Shown here piece after piece: positions 25,165-32,259 of a DNA stretch of 52,398 bases (positions are counted from its first letter, which is position 1; every line of letters begins with the position of its first letter). Position numbers and translations under genes: made by a program. A model generated the notes under the pieces. It saw only the letters and a program-made list of their open reading frames with translations. It had not been told where the DNA came from and made no database searches. The DNA comes from Phenylobacterium sp. (GTDB taxonomy: Bacteria > Pseudomonadota > Alphaproteobacteria > Caulobacterales > Caulobacteraceae): the NCBI RefSeq assembly GCF_030679875.1, contig NZ_JAUXSP010000007.1, positions 1 to 52,398 of the forward strand, written 5' to 3'.

Positions 25165-26221
25165 GCGGACATCTGCAATGCAGGGACCAGCCGCAGAGCT
25201 GGCGCACCGCCTCGCGCGCGAGGCCGAAGCGGTGTGCCGTCACTATCTCTCCAACGGTCGGCGCGAAGGGCGCTACTGGTTGGTCGGAGACGTCGACAAC
25301 AATCCAGGCCGCAGCCTCTATGTCCGCTTGCGAGGCGCTGACGACGCCCCGGGCGGGGCGGGCAAATGGACCGACGCCGCCACCGGCGATCATGGCGATC
25401 TCCTCGACCTGATCGCCGCCCGCAAGCGGCTGTCCACGCTGCGCGACACTCTGGATGAAGCGCGGCGGTTTCTCAGACTGCCTCGGCCGGAGGCGTCCAT
25501 CACCGGACGCCGCGAGCCGCCGGCGCCGACCGGCTCGCCTGAAGCCGCACGGCGCCTGTTCGCCATGGCCAGACCGATCGCGGACACCATCGCACAAGCT
25601 TATTTGCGCCAACGCGGCATTACGGATCTACGCGACTGCGGAGCGCTCCGCTTTCATCCTCGCTGCTGGTATCGCGGCGATGCGGACGACCCACGCGACC
25701 GCGCACGCGACGCCTGGCCGGCGCTGATCGCCGCCGTCACCGATCTCGACGGCGCCATCACCGGAGCACATCGCACCTGGCTCGCCTCCTCAGGCGACGA
25801 CAAGGCGCCGGTCTCCTCGCCGCGGCGCGCCATGGGCCATCTCCTCGGCAACGCCGTGCGTTTCGGCCGCGCAACCGACCTGCTCGCCGCCGGCGAGGGC
25901 ATCGAGACGATGTTGTCGCTCCGGCAGATCGCCCCCGACCTGCCGATGGTCGCCGCCCTGTCGGCCAGTCACTTGGCCGCCCTGCGCCTGCCGCCGACGC
26001 TGCGCCGGCTCTACATCGCGAGCGACAAGGATCCCGCGGGCGATCGCGCGCGCGAAGCGCTCGCCAGACGGGCCGAAGACCTCGGCATCGAGGTGGCGCC
26101 GCTCGAACCGGCCCACGACGACTTCAACGACGATCTTCGGCGACTGGGACGCGAGGCGCTGGCGGCACAGGTGCGGAGCCAACTCGTCGCGGAGGATGCG
26201 GCGTGCTTCTGCGCGCGATGA
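25151..26221 (+). CDS. Toprim domain protein (DUF7146-like primase/nuclease)
   Basis: ATG 25151 overlaps the helicase gene by 14 bases; ATG 25178 is an alternative start. The product of about 356 residues has an N-terminal region with VCRHYLSNGRREGRYWLVGD and RSLYVRLRG, then ARPIADTIAQAYLRQRGI. A Toprim_3 domain follows, with AAGEGIETMLSL (the conserved Glu) and IASDKDPAGDRAR (the conserved Asp-x-Asp). Toprim proteins of this type occur in primases and in plasmid-borne DNA-processing enzymes. No CHC2 zinc finger is visible; the HYLSNGRREGRYWLVGD block replaces it. Tight coupling to the helicase gene suggests they act together on single-stranded incoming DNA. Confidence 0.85.
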   Translation: MSRRERTSAMQGPAAELAHRLAREAEAVCRHYLSNGRREGRYWLVGDVDNNPGRSLYVRLRGADDAPGGAGKWTDAATGDHGDLLDLIAARKRLSTLRDTLDEARRFLRLPRPEASITGRREPPAPTGSPEAARRLFAMARPIADTIAQAYLRQRGITDLRDCGALRFHPRCWYRGDADDPRDRARDAWPALIAAVTDLDGAITGAHRTWLASSGDDKAPVSSPRRAMGHLLGNAVRFGRATDLLAAGEGIETMLSLRQIAPDLPMVAALSASHLAALRLPPTLRRLYIASDKDPAGDRAREALARRAEDLGIEVAPLEPAHDDFNDDLRRLGREALAAQVRSQLVAEDAACFCAR

Positions 26222-26359
26222 ACAGCGTCGTCCGCGAAGATCATGCCGGCCGGAACGCGAGCGGGGCTGTGGGTTGTTCGCATCGGCGGGAGAGCCGCGC
26301 CCACGGCCTTCTGAGAGGGCGATCGGACCGGAGGCGGGCCGAACCGACAACGGCTGCGC

Positions 26360-26524
26360 CGGGCTATTTTCCGCCGGTCCTGACGGACCTTTGCATCGCG
26401 AGTCCAAAATAGCCCGCCTTCGCCGTCCTGCGCTGCGCTGCGGCCGCCCGGTCCTTCGGACCGGCGGTGCAGGCCCGGTCCGCCCCCGCTCTTCGTCGCC
26501 TGCGAAGGCCGCGATGGGCGCGGT
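26360..26524 (+). promoter_or_regulatory. Family B structured leader, copy 1 (DUF2493 gene)
   Basis: CGGGCTATTTT at 26360-26370 pairs perfectly with AAAATAGCCCG at 26406-26416. Inside, GGTCC-TGAC-GGACC (26376-26389) forms a small hairpin. Downstream is block 1 at 26426-26445 (TCCTGCGCTGCGCTGCGGCC), an extra hairpin CCGGTCC-TTC-GGACCGG (26448-26464), and block 2 at 26506-26524 (GGCCGCGATGGGCGCGGT). The start codon is 23 bases further on. The whole 326-base gap is non-coding. Confidence 0.65.
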
Positions 26525-26547
26525 CGCCAGCCGGAAGGGCGAAAACC

Positions 26548-27480
26548 ATGACAACCGATCCCGATTTCGAACCGCCGCACGAGCAATCCTCGACATCCTC
26601 CCTGCTCGATGAACTCCAGCTCTTCGGCCACCGCCCCTTTCAGGACGAGCTTGATCCACGTCCCCTGCCGGAGGAACGCCACGCCCGCGGCGCCATCGCC
26701 GACATCTTCGACGCCCTGGCCTCGACGTTTCAGGACACCCGCCTGGAGCCCGACCTCGACGATCTGCTCTGGTCGACCGTCAATCTCTTCCACCGCGCCG
26801 CCGAGCGGATCGAGCGTGAGCTCGACGATAATGAGCAAGCTCAAAAGCGCGCTCAGCGTGAACAGGACGGCTCGGAGGTCAAGTCCGTCGACCTAGAGCG
26901 CCTCATCGCCGAAGGCCTGACCCTGATCGAACGCCGCAACGCTTTCGAGTTCATGCGTGACCAGGCGGCCGACCAGTTCGAAACCCACCTTCGCACAGCC
27001 TGGCGGCCCCGCACGGGATCGATGGTCAACCGCAAGGCCCTGACCTCGGCGATGATCGACAGCCGCGACTTCATCGCCGCGCGCAAACGCGCCGAGAACG
27101 AGGTGATGCTACCCGAAGGCGCCAAGGTCGCCTTCACCGGCGGAACGGACTTCAACGACCATGAAGCCATCTGGGCGGCGCTGGACCGCGTCCGGGCCAA
27201 ACATTCCGACATGGTGTTGCTGCATGGCGGATCGCCCAGGGGCGCCGAGCGCATCGCCGCCTGCTGGGCCGACAATCGCAAGGTCGCGCAGGTGGCGTTC
27301 AAACCGGACTGGACCCGTCATGCGAAGGCCGCTCCGTTCAAGCGCAACGATCAGCTTCTCGAGGTGCTGCCGATCGGGGTCGTGGTGTTCCCCGGCTCAG
27401 GCATCTCCGACAACCTTGCCGACAAGGCCCGCAAGATCGGGATTCCGCTGTTCGACTTCCGCAAGGGCGGCGGCGGGTGA
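26548..27480 (+). CDS. DUF2493 (SLOG-like) domain protein
   Basis: ATG 26548 follows GGAAGGGCGAAAACC. The 310-residue product has an acidic, probably flexible N-terminus. A helical middle follows (DIFDALASTFQDTRLEPDLD, then EQAQKRAQREQDGSEVKSVD with coiled-coil character). The C-terminal DUF2493 domain is at about residues 188-306. Its signature is VAFTGGTDFNDHEAIWAALD, then LLHGGSPRGAERIAACWA and VVVFPGSGISDNLADKARK. This is a Rossmann-like SLOG fold that binds nucleotides or nucleic-acid-derived ligands. It is a standard backbone gene of this class of element; a role in sensing or DNA processing is inferred. It is controlled by a family B leader. Confidence 0.88.
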   Translation: MTTDPDFEPPHEQSSTSSLLDELQLFGHRPFQDELDPRPLPEERHARGAIADIFDALASTFQDTRLEPDLDDLLWSTVNLFHRAAERIERELDDNEQAQKRAQREQDGSEVKSVDLERLIAEGLTLIERRNAFEFMRDQAADQFETHLRTAWRPRTGSMVNRKALTSAMIDSRDFIAARKRAENEVMLPEGAKVAFTGGTDFNDHEAIWAALDRVRAKHSDMVLLHGGSPRGAERIAACWADNRKVAQVAFKPDWTRHAKAAPFKRNDQLLEVLPIGVVVFPGSGISDNLADKARKIGIPLFDFRKGGGG

Positions 27481-27491
27481 ACGCCGCCGTC

Positions 27492-28490
27492 CTAAACCCG
27501 CGTTGCTCTATCCCAGCAATCGAACACGACGTCCGCAAAGCTACCGTTTTGTACCGCCGCTCGAATATCTTTGCCTGTCATCGGCACGACGAGGATTTCT
27601 TCGCGACTGCCGCGCAGCATTTCCTTCGTGATTGTATCCGCAAACCCATTCCACGAAATCAGGAACCCCAAGGTTGCGCGGCGACTCCTGTTCTCGAGCT
27701 TTTCCTTGAAAAGAACGAACTCATTTTTCCCGCATCGCCCTGTCCAGTTTTTACATTCCGCGAGGATGACGGCTCCCTCCCGGCGTAGCCGCGGATCACT
27801 GCTGTCGTTCAGAATTGAGATGTCGATCTCTTCTGTCTGCGACCGCACGCGCCCATTGACGGTGAGGCCCGGCACCGAGGCGAACAGCTGGCTGCAAAGC
27901 TCCTCGAGCGAACGTCCCTTTTCATCCGCGGTCTGAGCTGTTCCGACAGCATCAACTAGAACATCGTGGCTCCGTGAGCCCCACCCCGAGAGCCTGGCGG
28001 CGATCTCGGCCAGGCGCAGCCCCACCTCATCAGCGGCTTGGCGCGCAGCCTCCTCAACCTCTTCAGCAATTCGTCGCAGCTCGTCATAGGCGCGGCGGAG
28101 GTTCGTTTCCGCCGTATCGATCTGAAACCGGAGCGCCACGTAGGCCCCGTCGTCATCATAGTGCGTCAGTGCCACGTCCCCATGGACGCGGTGCCGCACT
28201 TCAACAGCACGTCGGACCAGATCGAGATACTGCTCAAGACCGATAGCATCGTACCAATATTTGCGGGTCCAGGTGTGATCGGCCTCACCAACCAGACGCG
28301 CACCCTCTCGCCTGACGGTTCCATTCCAGTCGAGATGCACAACGCCGTCTTTCAGCGATCCCACCTGAAACTCGGCGCCGTCAGCCATGTCGTCTAAGGT
28401 GAGCTTGGCCAAAATGGTACTGGGCAGTTCCGCCGGACCATCGTCAGGATCAAGCGCTCCAAGACGTGCACGAGCGTCGTCTACGTTCAT
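27492..28490 (-). CDS. Mrr-like restriction endonuclease domain protein (cargo)
   Basis: This 332-residue protein starts at ATG 28490 after AGGAGA. The N-terminal 125 residues are unrecognised and beta-rich. A coiled coil spans about 126-168 (LRRAYDELRRIAEEVEEAAR). The C-terminal half is an Mrr_cat nuclease: Glu197 in GRSLEELCSQLF, then EEIDISI with Asp223 and LAECKNW with Glu245-x-Lys247. All PD-(D/E)XK residues are present. No methyltransferase accompanies it, so a type IV (modification-dependent) or other stand-alone nuclease is likely. It is transcribed against the backbone and appears less GC-biased than its neighbours, as expected for cargo that could act against competing phages or plasmids. 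The target is unknown. Confidence 0.8.
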   Translation of the reverse strand: MNVDDARARLGALDPDDGPAELPSTILAKLTLDDMADGAEFQVGSLKDGVVHLDWNGTVRREGARLVGEADHTWTRKYWYDAIGLEQYLDLVRRAVEVRHRVHGDVALTHYDDDGAYVALRFQIDTAETNLRRAYDELRRIAEEVEEAARQAADEVGLRLAEIAARLSGWGSRSHDVLVDAVGTAQTADEKGRSLEELCSQLFASVPGLTVNGRVRSQTEEIDISILNDSSDPRLRREGAVILAECKNWTGRCGKNEFVLFKEKLENRSRRATLGFLISWNGFADTITKEMLRGSREEILVVPMTGKDIRAAVQNGSFADVVFDCWDRATRV

Positions 28491-28658
28491 CTTCTCCTAC
28501 GCTCCTGAGCACCGTGACCATTCCCTTCTACTAGGCGCAATCCGTGGTCCAGCCCAAGCCGAAGCGATCAACCCTCAAGGGGTCCGCTAAGCAGAGCTTG
28601 CGGCCGCTGGGCTGACGCCGGCGCGGTGATCGCGGCCGTGTTCCGGACGCTTCGGGCG

Positions 28659-28694
28659 CCTGTCGAGCGGGGATGGTCCCCGCCTCCAGACAGG
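28659..28694 (+). promoter_or_regulatory. Hairpin that may cover the ribosome binding site of the 53-residue gene
   Basis: CCTGTC at 28659-28664 pairs with GACAGG at 28689-28694. Inside, GCGGGGA (28667-28673) pairs with TCCCCGC (28677-28683) across TGG. The outer 3' arm overlaps CAGGAG, the likely ribosome binding site for ATG 28705, so folding would hide it. Confidence 0.55.
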
Positions 28695-28704
28695 AGCCGG
28701 TACG

Positions 28705-28866
28705 ATGTCGCTTTCTCTCGCCCAACGCAGCGCCTGGAGCCTCGCCAAAACCCTGATGGTCTGCGTCACCCTCTTCAAGGCCGGTCCGGGGTTCGGCGTG
28801 ATGCCGTCATCCGAGTTCGATGGCGATCCCGAGAGCATCGTTCATGAATACGATCCGTGGGCATGA
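28705..28866 (+). CDS. Conserved 53-residue protein of unknown function
   Basis: ATG 28705 follows CAGGAGCC at proper spacing. The product begins MSLSLAQRSAWSLAKTLMVC and ends with a Gly-Asp-Pro-Glu-Ser-Ile-Val-His-Glu-Tyr-Asp-Pro-Trp-Ala tail. The N-terminal third is amphipathic, and the middle (VCVTLFKAGPGFGVMP) is hydrophobic enough to touch a membrane. I recall similar short proteins ending in a DPxSIVHEYDP motif on related elements, but I do not know a function. It is the first plus-strand gene after the nuclease cargo and is preceded by a hairpin overlapping its ribosome binding site, which points to regulated translation. Confidence 0.65.
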   Translation: MSLSLAQRSAWSLAKTLMVCVTLFKAGPGFGVMPSSEFDGDPESIVHEYDPWA

Positions 28867-28880
28867 TCCATCTTCAGCGT

Positions 28881-28906
28881 ACGGGGGCGCAAAACCGCGC
28901 TCCCGT
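28881..28906 (+). terminator. Terminator-like hairpin
   Basis: ACGGGGGCGC and GCGCTCCCGT form a ten-pair stem with one G-U pair, around AAAACC. A second small stem, GCCGC-TTTT-GCGGC, follows at 28910-28923. They lie between the 53-residue gene and the membrane-protein gene and could separate their transcripts. There is no long T run. Confidence 0.5.
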
Positions 28907-28995
28907 AAGGCCGCTTTTGCGGCTATACTGACATCCGCGCTGTGGTGGTGGTGGTGGAGGCGCGACCGTTCCTCTTTGCAACGGAGTGCACCACC

Positions 28996-29445
28996 ATGAT
29001 CATTCCCGGTCTCGTCGTACTGGCCGTCGCGCTAGGCGTGATGTGCTGGCTGCTGTTCAACCTCGCCGCCTTCGCGCTGCCCCTGTTCGCCGGTGTGTCG
29101 GTCGGGCTGATCGCCACGGACGCCGGCGCCGGTCCCCTCGGCGGCATTTTCGTCGGTCTTCTGGTCGGGGCGAGCACGCTCGTCGCGGGCCAACTCGTCT
29201 TCACCTTGGCGCCGTCGACCCCGGTAAGACTGGCTGTCGCGGCCCTGTTCGCGGCTCCCGCAGCCATCGCGGGCTACCATGCCACGCTCGGCCTGGCCAT
29301 GGCGATTCCGACTGAAGGGTGGCGGCAAGCGTTCGCGATCATCGGCGGACTCGTCATCGGGTTTACCGCGCTGGCCCGCCTGAGCCTGCCTCGCGAGCGG
29401 GTCGAACCCATGGCCGCGCGTGAGATGCGTATGTCCCGGCACTGA
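28996..29445 (+). CDS. Small integral membrane protein, unknown function
   Basis: ATG 28996 gives 149 residues with about four or five transmembrane helices: IPGLVVLAVALGVMCWLLF, AAFALPLFAGVSVGLIATD, GGIFVGLLVGASTLVAGQLV, a fourth near VRLAVAALFAAPAAIAGYHA, and AFAIIGGLVIGFTALARL. The C-terminal tail is basic and probably cytoplasmic. No enzymatic motif is visible. Similar proteins are common in this position of alphaproteobacterial conjugative elements as I recall; entry exclusion or envelope adaptation are guesses only. A terminator-like hairpin precedes it and a possible TATACT -10 box lies near 28924. Confidence 0.7.
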   Translation: MIIPGLVVLAVALGVMCWLLFNLAAFALPLFAGVSVGLIATDAGAGPLGGIFVGLLVGASTLVAGQLVFTLAPSTPVRLAVAALFAAPAAIAGYHATLGLAMAIPTEGWRQAFAIIGGLVIGFTALARLSLPRERVEPMAAREMRMSRH

Positions 29446-29890
29446 TGGGTGCTCCGGACGCGCGAAGCGCCAGACTGGCTGAAGCGGTGCAGGCGCTCTG
29501 CGCCGGGCGTTGGGGCAACGGACCCCTGATCTGGGGTGCAGGACCGTGCGTCAAAGGCGGCAAAGCGACGGTGTCGTGGGACGATCCTGCTTGGGCGCTC
29601 ACGCTCCCGGGGGATGTTTGGCGGCTCGGGCAACGCTTCACCGGCCGAAAACCCGGGGTAAGAAGGCGGGTCGGGCAGCGTTCGGCGCGTGGACCCGATA
29701 CGCCGATTTACACGCTGGACTGGCCGGAACTTCTACGCCGGACGTTTCGCCTTGCTTGGCGGTTGGCAAGTTCGCCAGGTCTGTCGTCGGATCGGCTGTC
29801 AAAGCACGCCCCGTCCGCGGTCTCTTGATGGGCTGATCTGGCCGAAGGACGGCTTCGCCTCGAGCGCCTCAGCCGCAACGTCGTTCGTCC
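29446..29890. other. Non-coding or unrecognised segment before the DUF736 leader
   Basis: About 445 bases without a convincing gene. A 127-codon frame starts at 29445, overlapping the previous stop, but its composition turns Arg-rich after residue 65 and it matches no family I know. Codon quality switches between frames, as expected for a degraded gene. It runs directly into the family B leader. Confidence 0.4.
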
Positions 29891-30035
29891 GACTTTCTTC
29901 CCCGGCCCTTCGGGCCTCCTCGCGGGACAAGAAAGTCTCCCGACCGACATCCTCCGCTGCGCTGCGGCCCTGCCGGGTGCGTCGTCGCTCGCCTTGCGGC
30001 CCGTCGATCGCCATCGAGGCCGCGATGGGCGCGGT
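29891..30035 (+). promoter_or_regulatory. Family B structured leader, copy 2 (DUF736 gene)
   Basis: GACTTTCTT at 29891-29899 pairs perfectly with AAGAAAGTC at 29929-29937. Inside, GGCCC-TTC-GGGCC (29904-29916) is a small hairpin. Block 1 at 29950-29969 matches copy 1 at 19 of 20 bases. Block 2 at 30017-30035 (GGCCGCGATGGGCGCGGT) is identical to copy 1. The start codon is 29 bases downstream. Stems differ completely in sequence from copy 1 but keep the same topology. Confidence 0.65.
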
Positions 30036-30064
30036 GCTCGAGACACCATCCAAGGAGAACGACC

Positions 30065-30388
30065 ATGGCCACCATCGGCACCTTCAAGAAGAGCGGCAAC
30101 GAGTTCAACGGCGAGATCGTCACCCTGAGCGTTCAGGCCAAGGGCGTCCGCATCGTGCCCGAGACCAACCGCAGCGGCGACAACGCGCCCAGCCACCGGG
30201 TCTATGTCGGCCGGGCCGAGATCGGCGCCGCCTGGAGCAAGACCTCCAACGAGGGCCGCGACTATCTGGGCCTCAAGCTGGACGATCCCAGCTTCACCGC
30301 TCCGATCTACGCCAACCTCTTCGACGACGAGGACGGCGACACCTTCAGCCTGATCTGGTCCCGCGCCTCCAAGCGCAACGGCGACTGA
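30065..30388 (+). CDS. DUF736 family protein
   Basis: This 107-residue protein is full length for DUF736. The start MATIGTFKKSGNEFNGEIVT and the later VYVGRAEIGAAWSKTSNEGR and YLGLKLDDPSF are typical, as is NLFDDEDGDTFSLIWSR. It is small, soluble and beta-rich. DUF736 genes are a hallmark of alphaproteobacterial conjugative plasmids and islands; the function is unknown, possibly nucleic-acid binding given the OB-like size. AAGGAG precedes the start. A family B leader lies upstream and a strong hairpin follows ten bases after the stop, so it is probably transcribed alone. Confidence 0.92.
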   Translation: MATIGTFKKSGNEFNGEIVTLSVQAKGVRIVPETNRSGDNAPSHRVYVGRAEIGAAWSKTSNEGRDYLGLKLDDPSFTAPIYANLFDDEDGDTFSLIWSRASKRNGD

Positions 30389-30397
30389 GCCGATCAC

Positions 30398-30423
30398 CCC
30401 CGCCCGGGCCAGCCCGGGCGGGG
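30398..30423 (+). terminator. Terminator-like hairpin after DUF736
   Basis: CCCCGCCCGGG at 30398-30408 pairs perfectly with CCCGGGCGGGG at 30413-30423 around the loop CCAG, an 11-bp stem. Only mixed T/C follows, so termination efficiency is uncertain. Confidence 0.65.
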
Positions 30424-30466
30424 CTTCGCTTGATAGCCGAAAAACAGCGGGCCGTGAGGCGCCCGG

Positions 30467-30712
30467 TCAAGCCGGCGGCGGCGCTCCGGCGTCACGTGAT
30501 GCGCTGGGTGGCCGCAAGAGATCTGCGGCGTCTACGCCCAGCACCCGCGCCAGCCGATCGACGACATCGATGCTCGCGGCATAGACGCATCGCTCCAATG
30601 CGCTGATATAGGTTCGGTCAATGTCGGCACGGTGCGCCAGCTCTTCCTGCGAAAGCTCCTGGGCCTGCCGGTAAGTCCTCAGGTTAAGCGCGAGCACCTC
30701 TCGTATCTCCAT
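30467..30712 (-). CDS. XRE-family helix-turn-helix regulator
   Basis: This 81-residue protein is almost entirely an HTH_3 domain: LALNLRTYRQAQELSQEELA, HRADIDRTYISALERCVYAA and IDVVDRLARVLGVDAADLL, followed by a short Ala/Pro tail. Such small Cro/CI-like repressors often control transfer operons of integrative elements. It is transcribed away from the DUF2285-like genes, with a 190-base gap to the next plus-strand start at 30903, so it may repress its own and the divergent promoter. Its operator is not evident. Confidence 0.85.
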   Translation of the reverse strand: MEIREVLALNLRTYRQAQELSQEELAHRADIDRTYISALERCVYAASIDVVDRLARVLGVDAADLLRPPSASRDAGAPPPA

Positions 30713-30902
30713 GGACGAGACAGCACGGGCTTGTCGAGTATTTCACCACGGAGTATTCTCTACAGACCTCATGCGCGGAGGCGTCGAGCGTGGAAGCAGT
30801 CCCCATTTCTTGGCTTCCAGCAGGGCGACGAATTTACCCTGTGGCCGCGCCATCGCGTTTCGCTCACTCTGCGCTCCAGCCTTCGCTACAAGGCCCGCCG
30901 CG

Positions 30903-31154
30903 ATGAACGATCGCCCTTTCCTGGACCAAGCGCCAGACGCTCCCGAGCTGACCGACTATGATCGCGGTCATGTGCAGACCTATCTGCGCCTGCTGGACGC
31001 GGCTGACGAGGGCGCTGACTGGCGCGAAGTGGTGCGGATCGTCTTCGGCCTTGACCCCGACATCGACCACACCGAGCGCGCACGAACCCTGTACGACAGC
31101 CATCTGGCCCGGGCGCGCTGGATCAGCGCTCAGGGCTATCAAGGTCTTGTCTAG
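30903..31154 (+). CDS. Small DUF2285/RovC-like DNA-binding domain protein
   Basis: ATG 30903 is chosen because upstream codons are low quality and the family start is MNDRPFLDQAPDAPELTDYD. The 83-residue product continues HVQTYLRLLDAADEGADWRE, VVRIVFGLDPDIDHTERART and ends ARARWISAQGYQGLV. I recall this type beside DUF2285 proteins on alphaproteobacterial elements, annotated as a DNA-binding domain related to the type VI secretion regulator RovC. It probably forms a regulatory pair with the larger gene at 31369. No binding site is known. Confidence 0.7.
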   Translation: MNDRPFLDQAPDAPELTDYDRGHVQTYLRLLDAADEGADWREVVRIVFGLDPDIDHTERARTLYDSHLARARWISAQGYQGLV

Positions 31155-31237
31155 AGCAAATGACCGCCCCAGGCGCTGTCGCCGGGGAGGCGTTGCGCTG
31201 CGCCTGCCAATGTGCGAGACAATCAGAATCAACGCCC

Positions 31238-31288
31238 GAGATGAGCAAAAGGCGTGATCGGTTTTCGCGATCACTTGCTCAGCATCTC
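31238..31288. repeat. Interspersed palindromic repeat
   Basis: The nested palindrome reads GAGATG-AGCAA-aaggc-GTGATCG, loop GTTTTCG, then CGATCAC-TTGCT-cag-CATCTC. Three stem segments of 6, 5 and 7 bp are interrupted by small bulges. Its ...GGTTTTCGCGATCA... heart resembles the short palindromic intergenic repeats scattered in many alphaproteobacterial genomes. It lies between 31155 and 31368, which holds no gene. Confidence 0.6.
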
Positions 31289-31368
31289 CGGGGTTCAATA
31301 TCTCCGTCCGAAACCCGAATCCTCTGCCGCGCGCGCAACTCCAGCGCGTCTCAGTCAGGGGGATCGTG

Positions 31369-32116
31369 ATGTCGAGTAAGCCGAACTGGCGTGATCCGGC
31401 CGCCTATCATCAGGCGGCGCAGCTCCCGGTTGCGGATCTGGCCTGGGAGTTCCTGCGGCGCGACATCGGCTATCGGCGGGCTTATGCGTCCGCGGTGCGC
31501 CACACGCCCGAAGCCGCCGACGTGATTGCGCAGCGCTGGGGCTTGCGATTTCGCCGTGGACCCACGCCTGCCCGCAGGCGATGCCGAAGTCTATTGGCTT
31601 CCGAGCCTTGATCCTCGCCTTGTCCAGCTCGTCGGTGACACGAGCGGACTGGCCGTCACCACCACATCAGACCTCCCTGTGCGCCAGGTGCGGCGCGCCG
31701 ATGAGGGCGCCTACTCCAAGCTGGGCCTGCCCACCGGCGCGAGCATAGCTCTAAGTCCGGCCGACCTTCCGGCGGACGCTCCGCTCATGGCGCTGGTTCC
31801 GCTCGACGCCAGCGCGCCGACCCGCCTTGAAGCACTGGCGCACTTGTGGCGCATCCTTCTCGGCCAGTCCTCCGGCCCGCCTCCGGGGGACATCAGTCCT
31901 TCGCGGCGGGAGCGGCTCGCCATGGCGCTGCGGGCCGCCGATGGCCGTCAGGCGAGCGCCACTCGCCGCGAGATCGCCGAAGTCATCTTCGGTCCCGACG
32001 CGGTGCCTGACGGCGTCGCCTTCGACGACCACCACCTGCGCAGCCGCACGTCCCGCCTGATCCGCGACGGCCTCGCCATGATCGCCGGCGGTTATCGCAA
32101 GCTCCTCAAGCCCTAG
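31369..32116 (+). pseudogene. DUF6499-DUF2285 type regulator, split by a +1 frameshift
   Basis: The first frame (ATG 31369, after AGGGGGAT) encodes the DUF6499-like start PNWRDPAAYHQAAQLPVADL and WEFLRRDIGYRRAYA, up to AQRWGLRF. The continuation lies in another frame: AVDPRLPAGDAEVYWLPSLD, then RRERLAMALRAADGRQASAT and DDHHLRSRTSRLIRDGLAMI, the DUF2285/RovC-like DNA-binding end. Removing one C near 31551-31553 joins them into a normal-length protein of about 249 residues. No start codon with a ribosome binding site serves the second half. Either the gene is broken, the base is a sequencing error, or frameshifting is used; the sequence lacks an obvious slippery heptamer. Confidence 0.75.
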
Positions 32117-32259
32117 CATCGACAGGCGATCCCGGCTTGCGCCGGGTCGCAAACGCGGACCCTCGTTTCCGACCCGCCTCGACCCTTTCGCACTTCGCCA
32201 ATCTCGCCTCCGACCGACGCCCGCCCTCGCGGGCCGCCGCAAGCCTTCGGAGGCCCGAT

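Noticed and set aside
29445..29828. Possible 127-residue gene overlapping the membrane-protein stop
   Set aside because: No family recognised, composition turns Arg-rich, and codon quality moves between frames; kept only as an unrecognised segment.
30711..30902. N-terminal extension of the DUF2285-like gene from ATG 30711
   Set aside because: The extra 64 residues have poor composition and overlap the start of the divergent XRE gene; the family start is at 30903.
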